From: Lolium rigidum | Lineage: Eukaryota > Streptophyta > Magnoliopsida > Poales > Poaceae | Assembly: GCF_022539505.1 (NCBI RefSeq) | Contig: NC_061508.1 | Span: 35,892,256 to 35,956,255, forward strand | Reading direction: 5' to 3' | Length of the DNA stretch: 64,000 bases | Part shown: piece by piece, positions 46,968 through 57,465 of the stretch | Layout: every line of letters begins with the position of its first letter | Numbering within the stretch: position 1 is the first letter of the stretch | Made by a program: the position numbers and the translations under genes | The notes under the pieces: model-generated | Database searches by the model: none | What the model saw: only the letters and a program-made list of their open reading frames with translations | What the model was told of the DNA's origin: nothing

Positions 46968-48370
46968 TGATACGTCCAAAACGTATCTACTTTCCCGAAC
47001 ACTTTTGCTATTGTTTTGCCTCTAATTTGTGTATTTTGGATGCAACTAACACGGACTAACGCCGTTTTCGAGCAGAACCGTTCTGGTGTCTCGTTTTTGT
47101 GCAGAAATCCAACTTTCAGGAAAAACCTCGGGATTTTGACAGAAGGCCCTATTTTCCCCGAATACTGACGGAGCCAGAAGGACAAATCAAGTGGAGGCCC
47201 GAGGGCCCCACACCATAAGGCGGCGCGGCCTAGGGGGGCCCGCGCGCCCTATGGTGTGGCCCCCTCGGCCGGCCTCCGACGCTCCCCTTCGGACTACTTA
47301 TTGGCCTCGACCTAAAAACGCACGGAGAGAAGTCGAAGTCGCCAGAAACCCTCCAGAACGCCGCCACATCGCGAAACTCCGTCTCGGGAGCCAGAAGTCT
47401 CCGTTCTGGCACTCCGCCGGGACGGGGAATTGGAGGAGATCATCGCCGCCATCACCACCGACGCCTCTACATCAACCAGCCATGTTTCCCCCATCCATGT
47501 GTGAGTAATTCCCCCGCTGTAGGCTGAAGGGGATGGTAGGGATTGGATGAGATTGGTCATGTAATAGCATAAGATTGTTAGGGCATAGTGCCTAATATCC
47601 GTAGATGTTACTTTTATGATATTGTTGCAACTTGTTATTCTTAATGCTTGTCACTAGGGCCCGAGTGCCATGATCTCAGATCTGAACATGTTATTGTTTC
47701 ATCATGATATTCATTGTTTATGGTCTTACTTGCAAGTTGTATACACATGTCGCTGTCCGGAACCAATGGCCCCGAAGTGACAGAAATTGGGACAACCGGA
47801 GGGAATGGTAGTGATGTGAGGATCACATGTGTTCACGGAGTGTTAATGCTTTGCTCCGGTACTCTATTAAAAGGAGTACCTTAATATCCAGTAGTTTCCC
47901 TTGAGGCCCGGCTGCCACCGGCTGGTAGGACAAAAGATGTTGTGCAAGTTTCTCATTGCGAGCACGTACGACTATAATTGGAACACATGCCTATTGATTG
48001 ATTAGTACTTGGATACCGTTTTATTATTATCTCGCAAATGCCCTGCTATGATTGTTACATGAGTTTCTCTCATCCATGCAACGCCCGTCATCCGTCCCCG
48101 TGCCTACAGTATTTTAATCCTGCTGTTTACTAAAATCACTACTCGCTGTCTCTCGTTACTCGCTCGCTGTTATTTTACTACCTGCTATCGCTATAATACC
48201 GTTACTATCGATAAACTCTTGCGAGCAAGTCTCTGTTTCCAGTGCAGCTGAATTGACAACTCCGCTGTTAAGGCTTTCAAGTATTCTTTGTCTCCCCTTG
48301 TGTCGAATCAATAAATTGGGTTTTACTTCCCTCGAAGACTATTGCGATCCCCTATACTTGTGGGTCATCA
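46968..48370 (+). repeat. 3' LTR of element B
   Basis: 1403 bp, TGATACGTCC to TGGGTCATCA. It keeps many CAG/CTG triplets that are altered in the 5' LTR, and the reverse in other places. Confidence 0.92.
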
Positions 48371-48375
48371 GGGAA

Positions 48376-48892
48376 ACATGGCTGGTCGATGGAGAGGCGT
48401 CGGTGGTGATGGTGGTGATGATCTCCTCCAATTCCCCGTCCCGGCGGAGTGCCAGAACGGAGACTTCTGGCTCCTGAGACGGAGTTTCGCGATGTGGCGG
48501 CGTTCGGAGGGTTTCGGCGACTTCGACTTCTCCCCGTGCGTTTTTAGGTCGAAGGCAATAAGTAGTCCGAAAGAGGGCGTCGGGGGCCGACCGAGGCCAC
48601 CACACACTAGGGCCGCGCGGGCCCCTCCTGGGCCGCGCCGGCCTAGTGTGTGGGGACCTCGTGCCCCCACCTGGTTCGCCCTTCTGGCTCCGCCAATATT
48701 CTGGGAAAATAGGACCTTCTGCATAAATTCCGAGGATTTTCCTGAAAGTTGAATTTCTGCACAAAAACGAGACACCAGAACAGTTCTGCTGAAAACAGCG
48801 TTAGTCCGTGTTAGTTGCATCCAAAATACACAAATTAGAGGCAAAACAATAGCAAAAGTGTTCGGGAAAGTAGATACGTTTTGGACGTATCA
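48376..48892 (-). repeat. 5' LTR of element A, proximal part
   Basis: The 517 bp missing from 37696-38574; with them the 5' LTR has 1396 bp, the same length as the 3' LTR. Confidence 0.92.
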
Positions 48893-49129
48893 AGCGCCGA
48901 CGAGAAAGACAGGCAGGACGCCGACGACGATGGGACGCAGCTGCTCGGTGGCAACGTCGGCGAGCTGGCTGCTGACGTGGAAGCGGAGGCGGCAGCGACG
49001 GAGGCCACATCGCCGAGCTGGCTGCTGCAGGGCACGGGGAAGGGAAGGGGATGGGGATGGGGATGCGATAGGGGAGGACCACACATGGGACATGTATTCA
49101 TTTTCGTATATGGAATACACATACTGCAG

Positions 49130-49699
49130 GAGTTGACCCCACAACAATTGCTGGACCAATGAGATGCTGATTTCAGCTAGGTTCACATGCCGCCGGGTTC
49201 TGAAAATCCACTCTCCACACATATACCTATTCTCAAGGTATGGTTCATGTTCCGATAGACGCGCTGGACATGCCGATTGGGAGTGTCGGTGCAGGTTGCC
49301 GCTTTTGGGCGACACCTCTGCCTAGCCGGGTCGCCCAAAAGGGTTGGGCTACACCGAAAACACATGAATTGAGTACAAATGGCTCAAATTGCAAAGAAAT
49401 TTGTTTTTATTCAAAATTTGTTTTATATATTACAAACTTGAATAAAAAAGGGACCGAATTTAAAATAAAACAAAACTATCCTACTCGTCGACGGTCGGGG
49501 CACGCGACGAACCAACTTTGTCATCGTTCTCCCCCACTCTCTCCACTCGGTCTGTAGATACACACGTCCTAACCCCGCACATCTATCATTGTCGGATCGC
49601 TGCTGGTGAGGGCAACAACTCTCTGCGGTGCTGACCCATTACTATATTTCGCATCAGACATAACTCTTCATTCTGGGCCATGCTCATTGCTTCGTGGGC
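49130..49699. other. Host flank of element D, no gene recognised
   Basis: It contains the inverted pair TTTTGGGCGAC...GTCGCCCAAAA (about 49305-49340), a possible end of a DNA transposon. It continues at 61197 when D is removed. Confidence 0.35.
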
Positions 49700-49704
49700 A
49701 CCGG

Positions 49705-49889
49705 TGATGTCTACGCACTCTTCTATTCCTGTAGACAGTGTTGGGCCTCCAAGAGCAGAGGTTTGTAGAACAGCAGCAAGTTTCTCTTAAGTGAATCACC
49801 CAAAGTTTATCGAACTCAGGGAGGTAGAGGTCAGAGATATCCCTCTCAAGCAACCCTGCAATTAAGATACAAGAAGTCTCTTGTGTCCC
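49705..49889 (-). repeat. Part of the 3' LTR of element D
   Basis: 185 bp, cut at GTGTCCC|TGATACG by the next LTR. Same family as the LTR at 51028. Confidence 0.75.
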
Positions 49890-51027
49890 TGATACGTCTC
49901 AAACGTATCTATAATTTCTTATGTTCCATGCTAGTTATATGACAATACTCACATGTTTTATATACATTTTACATCATTTTTATGCATTTTCCGGCACTAA
50001 CCTATTAACAAGATGCCGAAGCGCCAGCTCTCGTTTTCTCGCTATTTTTGGTTTCGTAAATCCTACACGTGTAATATTCTCGGAATTGGACGAAACAAAA
50101 GCCCACGGTCTTATTTTGCACGGAGCATTCCAGAAGTCCGAAGAGGAGACGAAGAGGGGCGACGAGGCGGCCACACCCTAGGGGGGTGCGGCCCCACCCT
50201 TGGGCGCGCCGCCCTATGGGGTGGGCCCCTCGAGCGTCCCCCTACTCTGCCCCTTCGCCTATATATTCTCTCCGTCGCGAAAACTCTATCACCGAGAGCC
50301 ACGATACGAGAAAAGTTATTGTGACGCTGCCACCGCCAATCCCATCTCGGGGGGATTCAGGAGATCGCCTTCGGCACCCTGCCGGAGAGGGGAATCATCA
50401 CCGGAGGACTCTACATCATCATGCCCGCCTCCGGATTGATGCGTGAGTAGTTCATCCTTGGACTATGGGTCCATAACAGTAGCTAGATGGTTGTCTTCTC
50501 CTCTTGTGCTATCATGTTTAGATCTTGTGAGCTGCCTATCATGATCAAGATCGTCTATTTGTAATGCTACATGTTGTGTTTGTTGGGATCCGATGCATAT
50601 TGAATACTATGTCAAGTTGATGATTGATCTATCATATATGTGTTGTTTATGATCTTGCATGCTCTCCGTAGCTAGTAGAGGCTCTGGCCAAGTTGATACT
50701 TGTGACTCCAAGAGGGAGTATTTATGCTCGATAGTGGGTTCATGCCTCCATTGAATCTGGGACAGTGACGAAAAGTTCTAAGGTTGTGGATGTGCTGTTG
50801 CCACTAGGGATAAAACATCGATGCTTTGTCTAATGATATTTGTGTTGATTACATTACGCACCATACTTAATGCAATTGTTTATTGTTTGCAACTTAATAC
50901 TGGAAGGGGTGCGGATGCTAACCCGAAGGTGGACTTTTTAGGCATAGATGCATGCTGGATAGCAGTCTATGTTCTTTGTCGTAATGCCCTAAGTAAATCT
51001 CATAGTAGTCATCATGATATGTATATG
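49890..51027 (+). repeat. LTR fragment X1 inserted in the LTR of D
   Basis: It starts TGATACGTCTCAAACG and follows the sequence of the solo LTR at 6747-8279 in the opposite orientation, up to GATATGTATATG. There it is cut by element C. The remaining 300-400 bp and any internal part are not found. Confidence 0.75.
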
Positions 51028-52466
51028 TGATACGTCTCTGACGTATCTATAATTTCTGATGTTCCATGCTTGTTTTATGACAATACCGACATGTTTTGTT
51101 CACACTTTATGTCATTATTATGCGTTTTCCGGAACTAACCTATTGACGAGATGCCGAAAGGCCAGTTGTCTGTTTTCGCTGTTTTTGGTTTCGTAAATCC
51201 TAGTAAGGAAATATTTTCGGAATCGGACGAAATCAACACCGAAAGTCTTAGAATTCCCGGAAGCTTCCGGAACACCGAAGGAGAGTCGGAGGCGGGCAGC
51301 AGGGGGCCCACACCATAAGGCGGCGCGGGTGGCCCCCTGGCCGCGCCAGCCTATGGTGTGGGGGCCACAGCCGCCTCCTTGCGCCGACTCTCGGCCTATA
51401 TATTCGTCCCTGACCTAAAAACATCGACCGGAAGGACGGAAACAGAGAAAACCATCCAGAGCCGCCGCCATCGCGAAAGTCCAATTCGGGGGACAGAACT
51501 CTCTGTTCCGGCACCCTGCCGGACGGGGAATTGCCCCCGGAGCCATCTCCACCGCCGTCTCCACCGCCATCTTCACCGCCATCGCTGCCTCCATGATGAG
51601 GAGGGAGTAATCCACCCCCGGGGCTGAGGGCTCCGCCGTAGCTATGTGGTTCATCTCTCTCTTTATGTGATCTAGTTGAATATCATCTATGTGCTACTCT
51701 AGTGATGTTATTAAAGTAGTTTTATTCCTCCCGCACGGTGTAATGGTGACGAGTGTGTGCATCCGTGTTAGTACTTGGCGTAGGCTATGATTGTAATCTC
51801 TTGTGGATTATGAAGTTAACTATTGCTATGATAGTATTGATATGATCTATGCCTCCTTCATGGTATGATGGTGACAGTAGTGCATGCTATGTTAGTTCTT
51901 GGTGTAATTGTGTTGATCTATCTTACACTCTAAGGTTATTTAAATATGAACATTGAATATTGTGGAGCTTGTTAACTCCGGTATTGAGGGTTCGTGTAAT
52001 CCTACACAATTAGTGGTGTTCATCATCCAACAAGAGGGTGTAGAGTAGTCCTATTATGTGATCATTGTTGAGAGTGTCCACTAGTGAAAGCAGGATCCCT
52101 AGGCCTTGCTTCCAAGCATCGAATCTCCGTTTGTTTACTCGTTTTGTTACATGTTTACTCGCTGCCATATTTCATTCAGATTACTATTACCACTCATATC
52201 CATCCATATTACTTGTATTTCACTATCTCTTCGCCGAACTAGTGCACCTATACATCCGACAAGTGTATTAGGTGTGTTGGGGACACAAGAGACTTCTTGC
52301 TTTGTGGTTGCAGGGTTGCTTGAGAGGGATATCTTTGACCTCTTCCTCCCCGAGATCGATAAACCTTGGGTGATCCACTTAAGGGAAACTTGCTCGCTGT
52401 TCTACAAACCTCTCGCTCTTGGAGGCCCAACACCGTCTACAAGAATAGAAGCACCCGTAGACATCA
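51028..52466 (+). repeat. 5' LTR of element C
   Basis: TGATACGTCTCTGACG to ...GTAGACATCA, 1439 bp, with a TATATATT box at about 51397. The family is that of the LTRs of D. Confidence 0.82.
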
Positions 52467-52476
52467 AGCACTTTTC

Positions 52477-52494
52477 CGGCGCCGTTGCCGGGGA
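52477..52494 (+). other. tRNA-Asp primer-binding site of element C
   Basis: CGGCGCCGTTGCCGGGGA, 11 bases after the LTR end, with the same first-base change as element B. Confidence 0.8.
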
Positions 52495-52626
52495 GGAAAG
52501 GTAAAAGGTACTCACACTCCGGATCTCGGCTACTAAGCTATTTTCGCCGTTGTAAGTACTCGAAGCTATTTCCTTTAGATCCCGCAATTGCATCTTTTTG
52601 TTTCTTGTTTACACTAGTTTGGCATA

Positions 52627-53365
52627 ATGGACAAGAATGAGCTTCTTATTCTATTTCCTGATTTAAAACATGGATTGTTTGATGCGAAAATTAAAAAACC
52701 TATGAAATCTTATTTGCATGCCGGTAGTAATATTAGTATGAACGCTTTGAACACCATTGTTGATAATGATATAGAAAGTTCTAAGCTTGGGGAAGCTGGT
52801 TTTCATGATCTTTTTAGTCCCCCAAGCATTGAGGAGAAAATTTTCTTTGATGATACTTTGCCTCCTATTTATGATGATAGTAGTCTTTTAGTACCGCCTG
52901 TTATGGAGGATAAATTTGATTATGATTACAATATGCCTCCTACACTTGATGAGAATAATAATGATAGCTACTTTGTTGAATTTGCTCCCACTATAACTAA
53001 TAAAATTGATTATGCTTATGTGGAGAGTAATAATTTTATGCATAAGACTCATGATAAGAATGCTTTATGTGATAGTTATATTGTTGAGTTTGCTCATGAT
53101 GCTACTCGAAAGTTATTATGAGAGAGGAAAATATGGTTGTAGAAATTTTCATGTTACTAAAACACCTCTCTATGTGCTGAAATTTTTGAAGCTACACTTG
53201 TTCTATCTTCCTATGCTTGTTACTTTGCTCTTCATGAACTTGTTTATTTACAAGATTCTTATGCATAGGAAGCATGTTAGACTTAAATGTGTTTTGAATT
53301 TGCCTCTTGATGCTCTCTTTTGCTTCAAATACTATTTCTTGCGAGTGCATCATCAAAACTGCTGA
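52627..53365 (+). CDS. Orphan ORF of element C, unknown acidic protein with hydrophobic C-terminus
   Basis: It starts MDKNELLILFPDLKHGLF. The first frame ends at 53121, but a single extra base in CTCG (53105-53108; CTG expected) is enough to join it to the frame ending at 53365, giving about 245 residues. The N-terminal two thirds are Asp/Asn/Glu-rich, with repeated D.YFVEFA / DSYIVEFA blocks. The last 70 residues contain a hydrophobic stretch (LFYLPMLVTLLFMNLFIYKI), possibly a membrane segment. It is not gag, protease or a known envelope protein that I recognise. Its position right after the primer site suggests that it is the main product of the element. Function unknown. Confidence 0.6.
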
Positions 53366-55524
53366 GCCCATCTTAATGGCTATAAAGAAAAAACTTCTTG
53401 GGAGATAACCCATGTGTTATTTTGCTACAGTACTTTGTTTTATATTTGTGTCTTGGAAGTTGTTTACTACTGTAGCAACCTCTCCTTATCTTATTTTATT
53501 GCATTGTTGTGCCAAGTAAAGTCGTTGATAGAAAGGTTGATGCTAGATTTGGATTACTGCGCAGAAACAGATTTCTTTGCTTTCACGAATCTGGGTCTAA
53601 TTATCTGTAGGTAACTCAGAAAATTAAGCCAATTTACGTGAGTGATCCTCAGATATGTACGCAACTTTCATTCAATTTGGGCATCTTCATTTGAGCAAGT
53701 CTGGTGCCCTAATAAAATCCATCTTTACGGACTGTTCTGTTTTGACAGATTCTGCCTTTCATTTCGCATTGCCTCTTTTGCTATGTTGGATGAATTTCTT
53801 TGATCTATTAATGTCCAGTAGCTTTATGCAATGTCCAGAAGTGTTAAGAATGATTGTGTCACCTCTGAACATGTTAATTTTTATTGTGCACTAACCCTCT
53901 AATGAGTTTGTTTTGAGTTTGGTGTGGAGGAAGTTTTCAAGGGTCAAGAGAGGAGGATGATATACTATGATCAAGGAGAGTGGAAGCTCTAAGCTTGGGG
54001 ATGCCCCGGTGGTTCACCCCTGCATATTTCAAGAAGACTCAAGCGTCTAAGCTTGGGGATGCCCAAGGCATCCCCTTCTTCATCAACAAATTATCAGGTT
54101 CCTTCTCTTGAAACTATATTTTTATTCGGCCACATCTTATGTACTTTACTTGGAGCGTCTGTGTGCTTTTGTTCTTGTTTTTTGTTTGAATAAATGCTTG
54201 TGTGGGAGAGAGACACGCTCCGCTGGTTCGTATGAACACATGTGTTCTTAGCTTTTAATTTTCATAGCGAAGGATGAAACTGCTTCGTTAATTGTTATAT
54301 GGTTGGAAACGGAAAATGCTATATGTAGTAACTGGTATGATGTCTTGAATAACTTGATACTTGGCAATTGTTGTGCTCATGTTTAAGCTCTTGCATCATA
54401 TACTTTGCACCTATTAGTGAATAAATACATAGAGCTTGTTAAAATTTGGTTTGCATGAGTGGTTTCTCTAGAGTCTAGATATTTTCTAGTGAGGTGTTTG
54501 AACAACAGGGAAGACAATGTATAGTCTTATAATGCTTGTAATATGTCTTTTATGTAAGTTTTGATGTACTAGTTTATGCTAGTGTTTGCTTCAAACAACC
54601 TTGCTAGCCTAAGCCTTGTATCGAGAGGGAGTACTTCTCATGCATCCAAAATCCTTGAGCCAACCACTATGCCATTTGTGTCCACCATACCTACCTACTA
54701 CATGATATTTCTCCGCCATTCCAAAGTAAATTGCTTGAAGTGCTACCTTTAAATTTCTATCCTCTACCTTTACAATATATAGCTCATGGGACAAATAGCT
54801 TAAAAACTATTGTGGTATTGAATATGTACTTATGCATTTTATTTCTTATAAGTTGCTTGTTGTGCGATAACCATGTTCCTGGGGACGCCATCAACTACTC
54901 TTTGTTGAAAATCATGTGAGTTGCTATGCATGTTCGTCTTGTCCGAAGTAAGGGCGATCTACCACTTTATGGTTAGAGCGTGCATATTGTTAGAGAAGAG
55001 CATTGGGCCGCTAACTAAAGCCATGATCCATGGTGGAAGTTTCAGTTTTGGACATATATCCTCAATCTCATATGAGAAAATTAATTGTTGCTACACGCTT
55101 ATGCATAAAAGAGGAGTCCATTATCTGTTGTCTATGTTGTCCCGGTATGGATGTCTAAGTTGAGAATAATCAATAGCGAGAAATCCAATGCGAGCTTTCT
55201 CCTTAGACCTTTGTACAGGCGGCATAGAGGTACCCCTTTGTGACACTTGGTTAAAACATGTGCATTGCGATAATCCCGTAGTCCAAGCTAATTAGGACAA
55301 GGTGCGGGCACTATTAGTATACTATGCATGAGGCTTGCAACTTGTAGGATATAATTTACATGATACATATGCTTTATTACTACCGTTGACAAAATTGTTT
55401 CTTGCTTTCAAAACCAAAGCTCTAGCACAAATATAGCAATCAATGCTTCCTCTCGCGAAGGGCCATTCTTTTACTTTTATGTTGAGTCAGTTTACCCATT
55501 TCTCTCTATCTTAGAAGCAAACAC

Positions 55525-57126
55525 CGATACGTCTCCGACGTATCGATAATTTCTTATGTTCTATGCCATATTATTGATGATACCTACATGTTTTATGCAC
55601 ACTTTATGTCATATTCGTGCATTTTCCGGAACTAACCTATTAACAAGATGCCGAAGTGCCGCTTCCTGTTTTCTGCTGTTTTTGGTTTCGAAATCCTAGT
55701 AACGAAATATTCTCGGAATTGGACGAAACGAAGACCCAGGGCCCTATTTTTCCACGGAGCTTCCAGAAGACCGAAGAACACACGAAGTGGGGCCACGAGG
55801 TGGCCAGGCTATAGGGCGGCGCGGCCCAAGCCCCGGCCGCGCCGACCTATAGTGTGGGCCCCTCGTGACGCCCCTTGACCTGCCCTTCCGCCTACTTAAA
55901 GCCTCCGTCGCGAAACCCCCGATGCGAAAAACCACGATACGGAAAACCTTACCGAGACGCCGTCGCCGCCGATCCCATCTCGGGGATTCGGGAGATCTCC
56001 TCCGGCACCCTCGCCGGAGAGGGGATTCATCTCCCGGAGGACTCTACACCGCCATGGTCGCCTCCGGAGTGATGAGTGAGTAGTTCACCCCTGGACTATG
56101 GGTCCATAGCAGTAGCTAGATGGTTGTCTTCTCCTCATTGTGCTTCATTATTGGATCTTGTGAGCTGCCTAACATGATCAAGATCATCTATCTCGTAATT
56201 CTATATGTTGTGTTTGTCGGGATCCGATGGATAGAGAATACCATGTCATGTTAATTATCAAGTTATTATACATGTGTTGTTTATGATCTTGCATGCTCTC
56301 CGTTTCTAGTAGAGGCTCGGCCAAGTTTTTACTTTTAACTCCAAGAGGGAGTACTTATGCTCGATAGTGGGTTCATGCCCGCATTGACACTCGGGACGAG
56401 TGACGTAAAGTTCTAAGGTTGTGTTGTGCTCGTTGCCACTAGGGATAAAACATTGGCGCTATGTCCGAGGATGTAGTTGTTGATTACATTACGCACCATA
56501 CTTAATGCAATTGTCCGTTGTTTAGCAACTTAATACCGGAGGGGTTCGGATGATAACCTCGAAGGTGGACTTTTTAGGCATAGATGCGGTTGGATGGCGG
56601 TCTATGTACTTTGTCGTAATGCCCAATTAAATCTCACTATACTTATCATGTCATGTATGTGCATTGTTATGTCCTCTCTATTTGTCAATTGCCCGACCGT
56701 AATTTGTTCACCCAACATGCTTTTATCTTATGGGAGAGACACCTCTAGTGAACTATGGACCCCGGTCCATTCTTTAATACCGAAATACAAATCTGCTTGC
56801 AATACTTGTTTTTACTTGTTTTCTCTCGCAAACAATCATCTTCCACACAATACGGTTAATCCTTTGTTACAGCAAGCCGGTGAGATTGACAACCTCACTG
56901 TTTCGTTGGGGCAAAGTACTTTGGTTGTGTTGTGCAGGTTCCACGTTGGCGCCGGAATCTCTGGTGTTGCGCCGCACTACATCCCGCCGCCATCAACCTT
57001 CAACGTGCTTCTTGGCTCCTCCTGGTTCGATAAACCTTAGTTTCTTTCTGAGGGAAAACTTGCTGCTGTGCGCATCATACCTTCCTCTTGGGGTTGCCCA
57101 ACGAACGTGTGAAATACACGCCATCA
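55525..57126 (+). repeat. 5' LTR of element E
   Basis: CGATACGTCTCCGACG (TG changed to CG at the start) to ...ACGCCATCA, 1602 bp. Same family as X1, the solo LTR at 6747 and the fragment at 3477. Confidence 0.8.
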
Positions 57127-57137
57127 AGCTCTTTTTC

Positions 57138-57155
57138 TGGCGCCGTTGCCGGGGA
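57138..57155 (+). other. Primer-binding site 1 of element E (tRNA-Asp)
   Basis: TGGCGCCGTTGCCGGGGA, perfect, 11 bases after the LTR. Confidence 0.85.
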
Positions 57156-57222
57156 ACGAAGAAAAGGTACACCACAAAGATTTCTAACTCCCACGTCAAC
57201 TACACGCCAGCAAATCTTTTTC

Positions 57223-57240
57223 TGGCGCCGTTGCCGGGGA
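57223..57240 (+). other. Primer-binding site 2 of element E (tRNA-Asp)
   Basis: A second perfect copy, 85 bases after the first, preceded by the same TACACGCCA..CAA.CTTTTTC context. A duplication of the LTR-end/primer region is the simplest reading. Confidence 0.85.
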
Positions 57241-57465
57241 GATCAAGACACGCTGCAAGGGGAGTCTCCACTTCTCAATCTCTTTACTTTGTTTTTGTCT
57301 TGCTTTATTTTATTTACTACTTTGTTTGCTGCATTATATCAAAATACAAAAAAATTAGTTGCTAGCTTTACTTTATTTACTGTTTTGTTTGCTATATCAA
57401 AAACACAAAAAAATTAGTTTACTTGCATTTACTTTATCTAGTTTGCTTTATTTACTATTGCTAAA

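Larger units (their letters stand above)
38575..48370 (+). mobile_element. Element B: second Athila-type element, plus strand, inside the 5' LTR of A
   Basis: It runs from TGATACGTCC (38575) to ...TGGGTCATCA (48370), 9796 bp. GGGAA is on both sides (38570-38574, 48371-48375), and the uninterrupted target is visible in A's other LTR. The order of parts is the same as in A: LTR, primer site, gag-protease, third ORF, non-coding tail, polypurine tract, LTR. No pol genes are present. It is younger than A because it sits inside A. The two form a nearly complete inverted pair. Confidence 0.93.
29297..48892 (-). mobile_element. Element A: Athila-type LTR retrotransposon, minus strand
   Basis: Its outer ends are TAATAACCC (29297; TGATAACCC in the other LTR) and ...GGACGTATCA (48892). 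AGCGC flanks both sides (29292-29296, 48893-48897). Removing element B and its extra GGGAA leaves 9795 bp with two 1396-bp LTRs. Reading leftward the order is 5' LTR, tRNA-Asp primer site, gag-protease ORF, a third ORF, a 2.3-kb non-coding tail, polypurine tract and 3' LTR. There is no reverse transcriptase, RNase H or integrase, so it must depend on a partner. The layout is like the non-autonomous Sabrina/Fatima type of grasses; the exact family name is not proven here. Confidence 0.9.
28746..49090 (-). pseudogene. GC-rich minus-strand reading frame interrupted by element A
   Basis: On the minus strand an open frame reads leftward from about 49080 to 48893. It continues in frame at 29296 if element A and one AGCGC are removed. 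It then has one TAG, runs on through VPAWMPLASFFLGSAGRAET and DDLVFLDSEEVLQRMTWRVP, and stops near 28835. It is Pro/Ser-rich at first and more normal later. I do not recognise the family. It could be a real gene broken by the insertion or chance openness of GC-rich DNA; the later part looks the most protein-like. Confidence 0.35.
51028..55524 (+). mobile_element. Element C: non-autonomous LTR element with one orphan ORF
   Basis: LTR, primer site, one ORF (52627-53365) and a long non-coding tail with CTAAGCTTGGGGATGCC motifs (53990 and 54050). There is no gag, protease or pol. The tail ends at 55524 where element E begins, and its 3' LTR is not in the window. It inserted into X1 at ATATG (51023-51027). 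Confidence 0.75.
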
